Positions 36,989 through 45,194 of a DNA stretch of 45,194 bases are shown piece after piece. The DNA is from an uncultured Acetatifactor sp. Its GTDB lineage: Bacteria; Bacillota; Clostridia; Lachnospirales; Lachnospiraceae. The DNA lies in NCBI GenBank assembly GCA_947584035.1, contig CANPWJ010000002.1, forward strand, positions 1 to 45,194. The letters are read 5' to 3'. The notes below the pieces were generated by a model that ran no database searches, was not told the origin of the DNA, and saw only the letters and a list, made by a program, of their open reading frames with translations. A program made the position numbers and the translations under genes. Position 1 is the first letter of the stretch; the number at the start of each line of letters is the position of its first letter.

Positions 36989-39295
36989 TCAGACGCCGGT
37001 CTCCAGGATCAGGCGGTCGTAGACCTCCGTCAGCGTCTGGATCATCTTTGCCGCCAGACTGTAAGCGTTCTGGTACTTTACCATGTTGACCGCCTCCTCG
37101 TCCTCATCCACCCCAGAGATGGAGAGCCTCTGGGTGTCGATGGTGTTCCCGATGTTGCTGTAGCTGTCGTAAAACAGGTTTGCGCTGGAAGCGTTCAGCG
37201 CCACATCCGACAGGACGCACTGTAAAAATTCGGAAGCCGAAGCCCCCCGGAAACTGAGCTTATTTCTATTATATCCCATATCGCTCAGCGCTTTCAAAAG
37301 ATCGTCCTGATCCACGCCGTCCGCCCCCAGGAATTTGGTGGCAACCAGCTTCGGATCGTTTAAGACCGCGGTCAGGATCGCGAAATTTTTGGCGGTCAGC
37401 CGATAGTAGCTGTCGTCCGCGGTAGCCACGGTCAGGCTTCCCCTGGCGAGCTGCGCCTCCGCTTCCACCTTTGCCTGCTGCTTCATATTATCCAGTTCGC
37501 CCGCGATCTCCGCGTCGGCATATTCGGAAGCCGCCTTATGCGCCGCCTCCTCCGCCGCCTTATTGGCCTTATCCTCGGCCTGCTTCTGGGCCTCATCCTT
37601 GATCTGCTGCTGAACCAGCGGATCCGTTACATCCTTTTTGTCCTTTTCATACTGGGCGGTAATTTCCTTCTCCAACGCAGCGATCTCATCCGGCGTGGGA
37701 GCTACGTAAGCCGCTGTTTTTTCCTCATTATACTTCGGCGTATAAAGCGCTTCATATTTCTCCCGGTACAGCTTCCCATAGATATCATCCGTCAGAGCCT
37801 CCAGGACTTCCTCCCTGGTGAGACCGAAATATTTGTCAAACCGCCCCTCGTCCGGGAACAGGTACTGCTCGCCGTCCGTAGCGTGATCCGCCACAAACAG
37901 GTCGATGCCCGGGATGTTCTCGGCGGTAAAACCGCTCTTTAAAATATCGTTGAACTTCTCGGCGAAGGTCCTCACCCACTCGTTCATCTGGTTCATGTAA
38001 TAGGGGATCCCCTGATACTTGACCGCGGAGCCGATGGTTCCCTCCATGCCCACCCGGTCGTTGGTCAGACGGGACTTGTTCAGCTCGCCGTCCGACAGGA
38101 TGAAGGTGTAGGAGTACATCGGGTTTCCCGCCTCGTCGTAGGTGATGGAATACTCCCAGGAATCATAGTAAAATTCCCGGCTCCCCAGGTTGATGATACC
38201 GCCCTGATCCGACAGGTTGCACTTGTTCATGTCCTGCAGATACTCGTTGTTTACCTGAACGGTAACCACATCGTGCACCGCCTTGCTCCCGTCCGCGCCC
38301 TCGATCTCCCGGGTGCCCACCTGGGTGATGGTGCCGTGGAAGTACTCGCCGTTGTTGCCGTCCCGCATCTCTACAAGCCCTCTCAGGGCGCCGCCCATGG
38401 CGGCGTTCTCCAGCTTGAATTCCTGGCCGTCCTGCCAATAGAGATCGTACAGGCCGTCGATATCGGTCTGATTGACCTTCTCATAATCCTTCCGGGCTAC
38501 ACACTCCAGCTTCCGATAGTCGTTGGTATTCACCAGAAGCTGCCCGCCCGCGATCTTCACGGAAAAATTGTTGGCTCCCGTCACTCGGTCCGGATTGTTG
38601 CTGTCTATGATCGGCGTCTCCTTGACCTCAATGTCCACGATCTCGGAGAGCTGGTCCAGCAGAAGGTTCCGGCGGTCACGCAGCTCGTTCGCCATGCCCC
38701 CGGTGGAGAGCTCGATGGTGTTGATCTGCTTGTTCAGGCTGGCGATCTCGGCAGCCAGGGAGTTGATCTCATCCGCCTTCAGCTTGATCTCCTGGTTGAC
38801 GTCCTTCTGCATTTTCTCCAGGTTCCCGGCCTGGCCGTTAAAATATTCCACCAGGGAATCGGCGAAGCCCACGAACTGGGACCGGGTCGTAGCGTCCCCG
38901 GGGTTCTTGCTCAGCTCCTGCAGTCCGTTCACCATGAGCTGGTCAAAGAGGGATTTGAAGCCGGCGTTCAGGCCGGTATCGTCAAAATAATCCTCCATCT
39001 GTTTCATGTAGTACTGCTTCATGCTGTATTCGCCCACGTTGGTCTGGTTGCTCCAGAACTTCGTGTCATAAAATTCATCCCGGATCCGCTCGATCGCCAG
39101 CGTCTCCACGCCGGCGCCCGCGCAGCCGTAGGTCTGGAACACCCGCAGGGCGTTGCTGGCCTGCTGCACCACCTGCTGTCTGCTGTAGCCTTCCGTGTGG
39201 ACATTGGAGATATTGTTGGAGGTCGTGTTCAGGGCGGCGTTTCCCGCCAGCAGACCCTTGTATGCAATATTTAATCCAAAAAATTGTGATGGCAT
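36989..39295 (-). CDS. flgK: Flagellar hook-associated protein 1 FlgK (long paralog, 768 aa)
   Basis: FFGLNIAYKGLLAGNAALNTTSNNISNVHTEGYSRQQVV...AVNMVKYQNAYSLAAKMIQTLTEVYDRLI. Confidence 0.93.
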   Translation of the reverse strand: MPSQFFGLNIAYKGLLAGNAALNTTSNNISNVHTEGYSRQQVVQQASNALRVFQTYGCAGAGVETLAIERIRDEFYDTKFWSNQTNVGEYSMKQYYMKQMEDYFDDTGLNAGFKSLFDQLMVNGLQELSKNPGDATTRSQFVGFADSLVEYFNGQAGNLEKMQKDVNQEIKLKADEINSLAAEIASLNKQINTIELSTGGMANELRDRRNLLLDQLSEIVDIEVKETPIIDSNNPDRVTGANNFSVKIAGGQLLVNTNDYRKLECVARKDYEKVNQTDIDGLYDLYWQDGQEFKLENAAMGGALRGLVEMRDGNNGEYFHGTITQVGTREIEGADGSKAVHDVVTVQVNNEYLQDMNKCNLSDQGGIINLGSREFYYDSWEYSITYDEAGNPMYSYTFILSDGELNKSRLTNDRVGMEGTIGSAVKYQGIPYYMNQMNEWVRTFAEKFNDILKSGFTAENIPGIDLFVADHATDGEQYLFPDEGRFDKYFGLTREEVLEALTDDIYGKLYREKYEALYTPKYNEEKTAAYVAPTPDEIAALEKEITAQYEKDKKDVTDPLVQQQIKDEAQKQAEDKANKAAEEAAHKAASEYADAEIAGELDNMKQQAKVEAEAQLARGSLTVATADDSYYRLTAKNFAILTAVLNDPKLVATKFLGADGVDQDDLLKALSDMGYNRNKLSFRGASASEFLQCVLSDVALNASSANLFYDSYSNIGNTIDTQRLSISGVDEDEEAVNMVKYQNAYSLAAKMIQTLTEVYDRLILETGV

Positions 39296-39313
39296 CCCGC
39301 TCTACCTCCCTCG

Positions 39314-41059
39314 TCAGTGTCCTAATGTACTGATAATGTGCTCCAGCATCTCGCTGATCACGTTGATGTAGCGGCTGGCCGCATTATAGGAATTCTGAAA
39401 TTTGATCATGTTGGACAGCTCCTCGTCGTCGGAAACGCCCACTACCTGCTCCCGCGCGTTGAAGGCCGATTCCACCGTGGACTCCTGGTTCGCATAGATG
39501 CTGCGGTACACATAACCGGAGTTGGAGATCTGGGACACCAGATCGTCATAGTACTCCGTGAAGGTCGTGCGCTTTTCCACGTTCGGATTCAGAGTGTAGA
39601 TCTCCTCGTTGAACGCGCCCTTCAGCTTTTCCACCAGCGCCTCGTCCTCCGAGCCGTCCGGAAGCCGGAAGCCCAGCGTGGCAGGCTTCTGCATCAGCTC
39701 CTGATTGATCTGAAGGTTGGGCAGACTGTAGAGCGTCTCGGGCCGGGAGGGATCCTCCTCCTGGCGGACCCAGTACTCCTTGCCGTCCGCTCCGGTCACC
39801 TTTTCATAGCCCGGGGTGGAGATGGTCTGGAACAGCTGGATAGGCCTTCCGTCCTCCGCCCTCAGATAGCCGCCCACCTGATCCTCCGCGAAGCAGACAT
39901 CCTTTAAGGTCTGATGTGTGCCATCCGCCAGGACAATCTCCAGGTCGCCCCGGGTCACTCCGGCGGCCTCCTCCAGGATCCCGTTGATCCTGGTCGTTAT
40001 ATTGTGGATCAGCTGGTCGAACTCCGCCTGTATGTTCATCAGCACGGACTGGGAAACCGCATCGTATTTCCCCTCCGCAAGATCCGTATAATCTGCACGG
40101 TGATCGCCTCTGGCCAGAAGCATCGCTTTCAGCCCGCCGATATCCGTGTTCAGATCCGATGAGATCTGGCGGGACAGGTCAAAGACCTCTGCGCCGTCGA
40201 TATTGTATTTTTTGGTGCCGTCCGCCTGGATCGTATAGGAAGCGTTCTGGGGCCAGAAGGGTGTGTAGAAGCCGGTGACGGCATCCCTGTCCAGCAGGAT
40301 CTCGTAGCAGAGACCGCCCTTTACGAAGTCAACGCCCTCGATCTGCACGGAGACGCAGCCCCTCTCATCCTCGTTCCACGTCATGTCCGTGAGCTCCGAC
40401 AGCTCGTCAAGAATCTGGTTGCGCAGATCCCGCAGGTCGTTGGCGTGCTCTATGCCTCCGCTCTCGATCGCCCGGATCCGGTCGTTCAGCTCCAGGATCT
40501 GTTTCCCGTATTGATTGATCTTGGCGACCTGCTGCTTGACCTGTTTATTTAAATTGTCCTGATAGTCGGAAAGCCCGTCATAGATAGAAGATGCGCGGGT
40601 AAGCATCTCGGAAGCCCGCTGCACAAACATCCCCTGCGTCACGGAACTGCAGGGATCCTTCGACAGCTCCTCCACCGATGTCCAGAAATCCGCCAGCGTA
40701 TCACCAAACGCCTCGCCGTGCAGCTCGCCGAACAGATTCTCCGTCTCCTCCAGCACCCCGCTGCTCACCTCATAGAACATACTGCGCCCGGATTCCTTGC
40801 GGTAGGTCTTATCCAGGAAATAGTCGCGGATCTGCTTTACCCGGGAATAAGACACCCCCAGGCCGTACTGTTTATTTGCGATAGAGCGGGGATCGACAGA
40901 CATCGTGACGTAACGCCTGCTGCCAAGCTGCACCTGCTGCCTGGTATAGCCTTCCGTGTCGGCGTTCGTAAGATTGTGCGCTGTGGTGTTCAGCGCACTC
41001 TGACTTGTTCGCAATCCGGAGGAACCAATATATAAACTACCCATCAACGGCATGATCAT
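39314..41059 (-). CDS. flgK: Flagellar hook-associated protein 1 FlgK (short paralog, 581 aa)
   Basis: LYIGSSGLRTSQSALNTTAHNLTNADTEGYTRQQVQL...LSNMIKFQNSYNAASRYINVISEMLEHII. Confidence 0.93.
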   Translation of the reverse strand: MIMPLMGSLYIGSSGLRTSQSALNTTAHNLTNADTEGYTRQQVQLGSRRYVTMSVDPRSIANKQYGLGVSYSRVKQIRDYFLDKTYRKESGRSMFYEVSSGVLEETENLFGELHGEAFGDTLADFWTSVEELSKDPCSSVTQGMFVQRASEMLTRASSIYDGLSDYQDNLNKQVKQQVAKINQYGKQILELNDRIRAIESGGIEHANDLRDLRNQILDELSELTDMTWNEDERGCVSVQIEGVDFVKGGLCYEILLDRDAVTGFYTPFWPQNASYTIQADGTKKYNIDGAEVFDLSRQISSDLNTDIGGLKAMLLARGDHRADYTDLAEGKYDAVSQSVLMNIQAEFDQLIHNITTRINGILEEAAGVTRGDLEIVLADGTHQTLKDVCFAEDQVGGYLRAEDGRPIQLFQTISTPGYEKVTGADGKEYWVRQEEDPSRPETLYSLPNLQINQELMQKPATLGFRLPDGSEDEALVEKLKGAFNEEIYTLNPNVEKRTTFTEYYDDLVSQISNSGYVYRSIYANQESTVESAFNAREQVVGVSDDEELSNMIKFQNSYNAASRYINVISEMLEHIISTLGH

Positions 41060-41087
41060 TCACCTCAACATTTCACAAGGACTCTCT

Positions 41088-41606
41088 TCACTGTTTGGCG
41101 TCAAAGCCTCTTCTGCTGACTCCCATGGTGTCGCCGGCATTGTACGCCCCTCTGTTATAATTAGCGGTCTCGGGCGCCGTATTCGCCGCCTGGATCAGGT
41201 TCATCTCAAATTCCACCATCTCCAGCGCGTTGGCCAAAAGCTCCCGGTTTTGTTCATTGACTCTCTGCAGCATCCTGACCGTCGTCTGCAGTCTGTCGTG
41301 CACCTTCGCCAGAGCGGCCGCTTCGGCGGGCCTGGCGGAAAGCATGTCGATCAGATTTGTGAGCTTTAAAGTAGTGACATCCTTGTTCAATACATTAGCG
41401 ATATCCGCAGTCACCTCTTCCCGTTTCTTCTCCAGGTTGGCGATCCTGCTGACCAGCTCTTGTTCCTCATCCGTGATCTTCTGTAATTCTTCTAAATTAT
41501 TGCTGACAATAATCGACGTTTTCTTTTCCGATAATTCGAGCAGCTCCTCGTATTCGGAGCTCTCCCTGTTCAACACCTCTATCAGGTTCTCCATCAGACT
41601 AGCCAC
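41088..41606 (-). CDS. flgN: FlgN family chaperone
   Basis: MASLMENLIEVLNRESSEYEELLELSEKKTSIIVSNNLEELQKITDEEQELV; between flgM and flgK. Confidence 0.88.
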   Translation of the reverse strand: MASLMENLIEVLNRESSEYEELLELSEKKTSIIVSNNLEELQKITDEEQELVSRIANLEKKREEVTADIANVLNKDVTTLKLTNLIDMLSARPAEAAALAKVHDRLQTTVRMLQRVNEQNRELLANALEMVEFEMNLIQAANTAPETANYNRGAYNAGDTMGVSRRGFDAKQ

Positions 41607-41611
41607 TCGAA

Positions 41612-41893
41612 TTACCTCATTTCTTCATATTTCTGCAGCAATTTATCCGCAAAACTCTCCACCGGCACCCGGTACGTACCGTTGTCGATCTTCGCCTTGA
41701 TAGGAGCCGTCAGCTCTGTCCGGACATCGGGAGCGCTGGCAACGGCTGCTTTCGCGGTCTGGAAATCCTTTCCAAGACTGCTGATCTGCAGCTGCACCTT
41801 TTCCCCCGCCGCCGCACCGTTTACCTGCTGGCTCTTCTTCACCTTCCGGGACTGATACAACTGCTGTACCTGCGTGTAAGCTTCAATACGCAT
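41612..41893 (-). CDS. flgM: Anti-sigma-28 factor FlgM
   Basis: IKAKIDNGTYRVPVESFADKLLQKYEEM. Confidence 0.93.
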   Translation of the reverse strand: MRIEAYTQVQQLYQSRKVKKSQQVNGAAAGEKVQLQISSLGKDFQTAKAAVASAPDVRTELTAPIKAKIDNGTYRVPVESFADKLLQKYEEMR

Positions 41894-41929
41894 ATCGGAC
41901 TCCTCCTTTCTTTCCTGTACTTATAATAC

Positions 41930-41956
41930 TTATCGGCGGGTTTTGGGAATACTTTA
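41930..41956 (-). promoter_or_regulatory. Sigma-28 promoter of the flgM operon
   Basis: Minus strand TAAA-N15-GCCGATAA, exact consensus. Confidence 0.93.
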
Positions 41957-42014
41957 GAGAAGGCCGGCGATTTTTATAAAAACACAGGCGGCAGAAACTC
42001 TGCCGCCCATGCGT

Positions 42015-44261
42015 TCACTCCGCCAGATACATCTTCAATCCGGCTTCCACCCTGTCGATTGTCTCCTCCAGGGATCGGGCCCCGCTCAGATAGTCCGGAA
42101 GCGTCTCCTCCAGGACTGTCCGGATCTGCTCGTCCTCCGCCGCCGGACGCTCCAGCCCCCGGCAGAGCTCCACCAGCTTCTTTGCATATTCCTCTGAATA
42201 CACATTGATGTACAGCACCTCGTCCTCCCCATCGGCGGAAGCGAGGCTGGCCACCGCCTCCGCGTCGCTTCGATCCTGCCCCATCTGTACCAGCAGGGAG
42301 GCGGCATTGACCGGGAAGCCGTGCCGATAGTCCGTGTCCTGCACCTCCTGGGAAAGTGCAAACCGCAGGAAATCCAGGGCCGTGTCCAGGTGTTCGCTCT
42401 GCGCGCACACGCCGATCCGGATGCCGGGCGTAAAGACCTTTTCAAACGCGGTAAACTCTCCGTCGATCTGCTTCGCCATGCTGAGCGGGAGCATACAATC
42501 CTTAAAGCCCTCCGCCTCGTCGAAGGCCAGCTTGGCCCGGGAAGCCAGATCCCAGACACCGTAAGCGCGCGCACCGTTTTCGTGCTGCGCCACGAGGCCG
42601 CAGTTGTCCGCTATAGCCTTCAGATACATAAGCTGCTCCGAGAGGGCCTCCCGGTTCAGCTTCCCGCCTTCCGCCAGTTCCCCGCCAAAAAACGGATAAA
42701 ATTGATCGATCAGCTCCTCCGCCGTCTGCGGCCCCATGTAGCTCTCATCCGCCGACGCCAGGAAGGCGGAAAGCGATTGCATGGTGCCCATATCCTCCGC
42801 GAAAATCTCCCTGCCCAGCGCCATGGGGAAGCCAAACTGCAGGGGCACCACATACCGGGAGCCGTCCTCCCTCGCAAAAGCGCCGGTGATATTGGCAAGC
42901 AGCGCGCCGCTCTCCTCCATGGGCGATACCACATCGCTCAGATCCGCCAGGACGCCCTTGTCCGCATAGGTATCTGCATCCAAGTGATCCAGCACGACCA
43001 GATCCGGCGCCTCCTTCCCCATCAGGATCGTGTTCAGCTCCTGACGGGCCGCCTCGTAGTCATGGGGACTGTAAAGCTCCGCCAGGGAATACATCGCGTC
43101 GATCTGGATCCGGACCTCCGGATGGGCCTGATGATACAGGATCGCCGCCTGCTGCAGCAGATAGCTTTCATCCACCGTGTACAGGGTCAGCGTCTCCGCC
43201 GTCCGGCGCACCGCGTCCGGATCGTAGGCATAGCGGTAAAGGGACAGCTTTTCCCCCTGGCCCGTCAGCACGTACACGGTCCCGTCCTTCTGGGCCGTCA
43301 TCCCCTTGCACCAGGTATCCGTCAGGCCGAAGAACGCGTCCATGCCGTCCAGCAGCATCTCCCACTCCTTCTCCTCCGGCCGGTATCGAAAGAGCCCTTC
43401 CCGGCTCAGGGAAATCAGCGCGCCGTCCGGAAGCGCGTCTATATAGACAAAGCCGCTGCTCTCCCGGGGAAGCGAAACGACCGCCGTCTCCCCGTCCGGG
43501 GAGTGCTGCTCCAGGCTGCTGTAGGCGTCCGCGTCATCCACGGCGGTCACATACAGCGTGCTGCCCTCCGCGGCCAGCTCCTCGCCATAGTTTCCGGACA
43601 GGGCGGAAAAGCTGTCCTGCACGCTGCCGTCCTCACCGGACAGCAGCTCCACCTCGTCATAGTACAGGGCCGCCAGCACACCGTCCTCCCGCGCCACGAT
43701 CCCGCGGACCACCGGATAGAAGCCATACTGCTCATTCAGCACCGTCCAGCTCTCGGGCGTGATCTCCACCGCCTGGCCGTCCGCGATCTTCCACAGATGT
43801 CCTCTGTAATCCTCCTCCCCTTCCTCCGGATAATAGGCAAAAAGCCAGGTACCTCCCGCCTCATTCCGCAGAAGGCTCGCCTCCATCCATTCCGCTCTGG
43901 GGAACGCCATCTCCTTCATCCACTCTTCGGTCACTTCCGCAAACGATCCGTCGTACTTCCATTCCCGCAGAGCGGTTCCGTCCGTCTCCTCCGTCTGAAC
44001 CAGCAGACGGATCTCATCCCCCGCGCGGCTCACCTGCAGGACACTTTGCGCCGACCACTCCTCGGGCAGGGAAATCTCCGTCTCCACGTAGGCTCCCCGT
44101 ATCTCCTGCGGCTGCTCTTCACGGGGCTCTCCGTTCCCCGGGCCCGGCCCGTCTCCGGGCCCCGCCGCGCTTTCGCTTCCGCAGCCGGTGCACACGCCCA
44201 TCGCCAGGACGGCTGCTGCCACCGCCGCAAACCATCGTTTCCCAATCCTGTTTCTCCTCAA
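42015..44261 (-). CDS. Extracellular solute-binding lipoprotein-like protein, family 1-like C-terminal part
   Basis: Signal peptide and lipobox-like AMGVCTGCGSE; C-terminal half has solute-binding-like sequence (LTLYTVDESYLLQQAAILYHQAHPEVRIQID...). Confidence 0.75.
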   Translation of the reverse strand: MRRNRIGKRWFAAVAAAVLAMGVCTGCGSESAAGPGDGPGPGNGEPREEQPQEIRGAYVETEISLPEEWSAQSVLQVSRAGDEIRLLVQTEETDGTALREWKYDGSFAEVTEEWMKEMAFPRAEWMEASLLRNEAGGTWLFAYYPEEGEEDYRGHLWKIADGQAVEITPESWTVLNEQYGFYPVVRGIVAREDGVLAALYYDEVELLSGEDGSVQDSFSALSGNYGEELAAEGSTLYVTAVDDADAYSSLEQHSPDGETAVVSLPRESSGFVYIDALPDGALISLSREGLFRYRPEEKEWEMLLDGMDAFFGLTDTWCKGMTAQKDGTVYVLTGQGEKLSLYRYAYDPDAVRRTAETLTLYTVDESYLLQQAAILYHQAHPEVRIQIDAMYSLAELYSPHDYEAARQELNTILMGKEAPDLVVLDHLDADTYADKGVLADLSDVVSPMEESGALLANITGAFAREDGSRYVVPLQFGFPMALGREIFAEDMGTMQSLSAFLASADESYMGPQTAEELIDQFYPFFGGELAEGGKLNREALSEQLMYLKAIADNCGLVAQHENGARAYGVWDLASRAKLAFDEAEGFKDCMLPLSMAKQIDGEFTAFEKVFTPGIRIGVCAQSEHLDTALDFLRFALSQEVQDTDYRHGFPVNAASLLVQMGQDRSDAEAVASLASADGEDEVLYINVYSEEYAKKLVELCRGLERPAAEDEQIRTVLEETLPDYLSGARSLEETIDRVEAGLKMYLAE

Positions 44262-44492
44262 TCTCTGACCTCCGTTTTCCGCGCCGCACGCGGCGCTTTA
44301 TTGCTGCCTAAGGCAGTTTCCCCCGCTCGGGTCTTATCATAGGGAGGTCATGTATCAGAGACGTATCAAAGTGGTATACAGGGGGAGAAGATTGGCGGTT
44401 ATTGAAATTGATACATCCGGGTAGTTCAGAAAGATCGTGATTGGGAAGCCTTTTTGCAAAATTGTCGAGAGCTCCTGCTCACGCTTTAGAAT

Positions 44493-44524
44493 ATTTTAGA
44501 AAATATTTATTTTAGAAAATATTT
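44493..44524. repeat. Tandem 16-bp AT-rich repeat (ATTTTAGAAAATATTT x2)
   Basis: Read directly from the intergenic region. Confidence 0.8.
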
Positions 44525-45072
44525 TGGGATAAGAAAGAACAAAAATGTGAAAGATGAAAAACCATGCGATCACCTCTTGACATTTCCTCGGAAAAAAGTT
44601 ATCATTTCTTTACATCCTTTCGAGGACTTGTATCTTTTCTATCAGAGGGCTCCGCCCTGTTCTTTATAGGCTGCGGCCTGTTTCCCGGTCACATCTCGAC
44701 CGTTTTTCAGTAGTTACCAACCGTATCATTGTACCTTATACCTTATACCATAGCGGCCCCGCGGCAGTCTTTGTTTCTCCTTACGAGCGGTTTATTTCCC
44801 CCTGTGTCTGTCTGCTGCGTTTGTACACCTGTCTGCTGCGTCCGTCTGCAGAGTCCGTCCACCGTGCCTGTCCATCGTGCTTGTGCCTGTCCGCCGCGTC
44901 CGCCTACAGAATCCATATACCTGCCTGTCTGCAGAGTTCATCTGTTGCGTCCGTCCGGCACTTCCCTACGCCACACGGCCGCATCCTATCCGGCAGTTTC
45001 TCTGCGCTGTCCCATCCTGCTGTCCCTTCCCACCAATCCACCTTTCGAAAGGAAACCCATGAAACACACCCG

Positions 45073-45147
45073 AAGTAATCCAACCAAAAGTAATCCGATC
45101 CCAAGTAATCCAACCAAAAGTAATTCCATCCCAAGCAATCCTGCCAC
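45073..45147. repeat. 15-bp tandem repeat, 5 units
   Basis: aagtaatccaaccaa/aagtaatccgatccc/aagtaatccaaccaa/aagtaattccatccc/aagcaatcctgccac. Confidence 0.9.
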
Positions 45148-45194
45148 CGATCATCCAATCCGGACGGCTCCCCTTTCAACGAATCCTCCTTCCG

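Noticed and set aside
38273-39274. 333-aa plus-strand ORF antisense to flgK
   Set aside because: Shadow ORF of a clear flagellar gene.
42321-44342. 673-aa plus-strand ORF
   Set aside because: Antisense to the lipoprotein gene in GC-rich sequence; Arg/His/Leu-rich low-plausibility protein with no recognisable motif.
1-45194. CRISPR arrays, tRNA/rRNA genes, transposases, integrases
   Set aside because: Looked for repeats with regular spacers, cloverleaf-like segments and transposase motifs; none recognised by eye.

Overview
The window reads as a flagellar and surface-glycan island from a Gram-positive anaerobe, probably Lachnospiraceae-like (inferred from gene style only). The right half (about 25.9-44.3 kb) holds late flagellar genes on the minus strand: flgM, flgN, two tandem flgK-like genes, flgL, fliW, csrA, flaG, fliD, fliS, a fliT/flgN-like gene, and two flagellin genes in an exact ~1.05-kb direct repeat. 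Textbook sigma-28 promoters (TAAA-N15-GCCGATAA/T) precede flgM and both flagellins. The left half (0.2-31.4 kb) is a glycan and phosphonate-type decoration cluster: a cytidylyltransferase-PEP mutase fusion, phosphonopyruvate decarboxylase, an IspD/TarI-like cytidylyltransferase, a HisC-like aminotransferase, five LicD-family genes, several glycosyltransferases and methyltransferases, and sugar-nucleotide enzymes. The most notable signal is a set of in-gene poly-G/C tracts of 7-8 nt. Both 8-nt tracts (a LicD gene and a glycosyltransferase/methyltransferase fusion) leave the gene out of frame, and removing one G restores a family-typical continuation. All four 7-nt tracts are in frame. This fits slipped-strand phase variation of surface or flagellar glycan decoration, although homopolymer sequencing error must be excluded. 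In the same left 9 kb, two ThDP-enzyme genes carry frameshifting deletions at short overlaps and there is an apparent LicD deletion scar. All calls come from reading the sequence and supplied translations; no database search was run.
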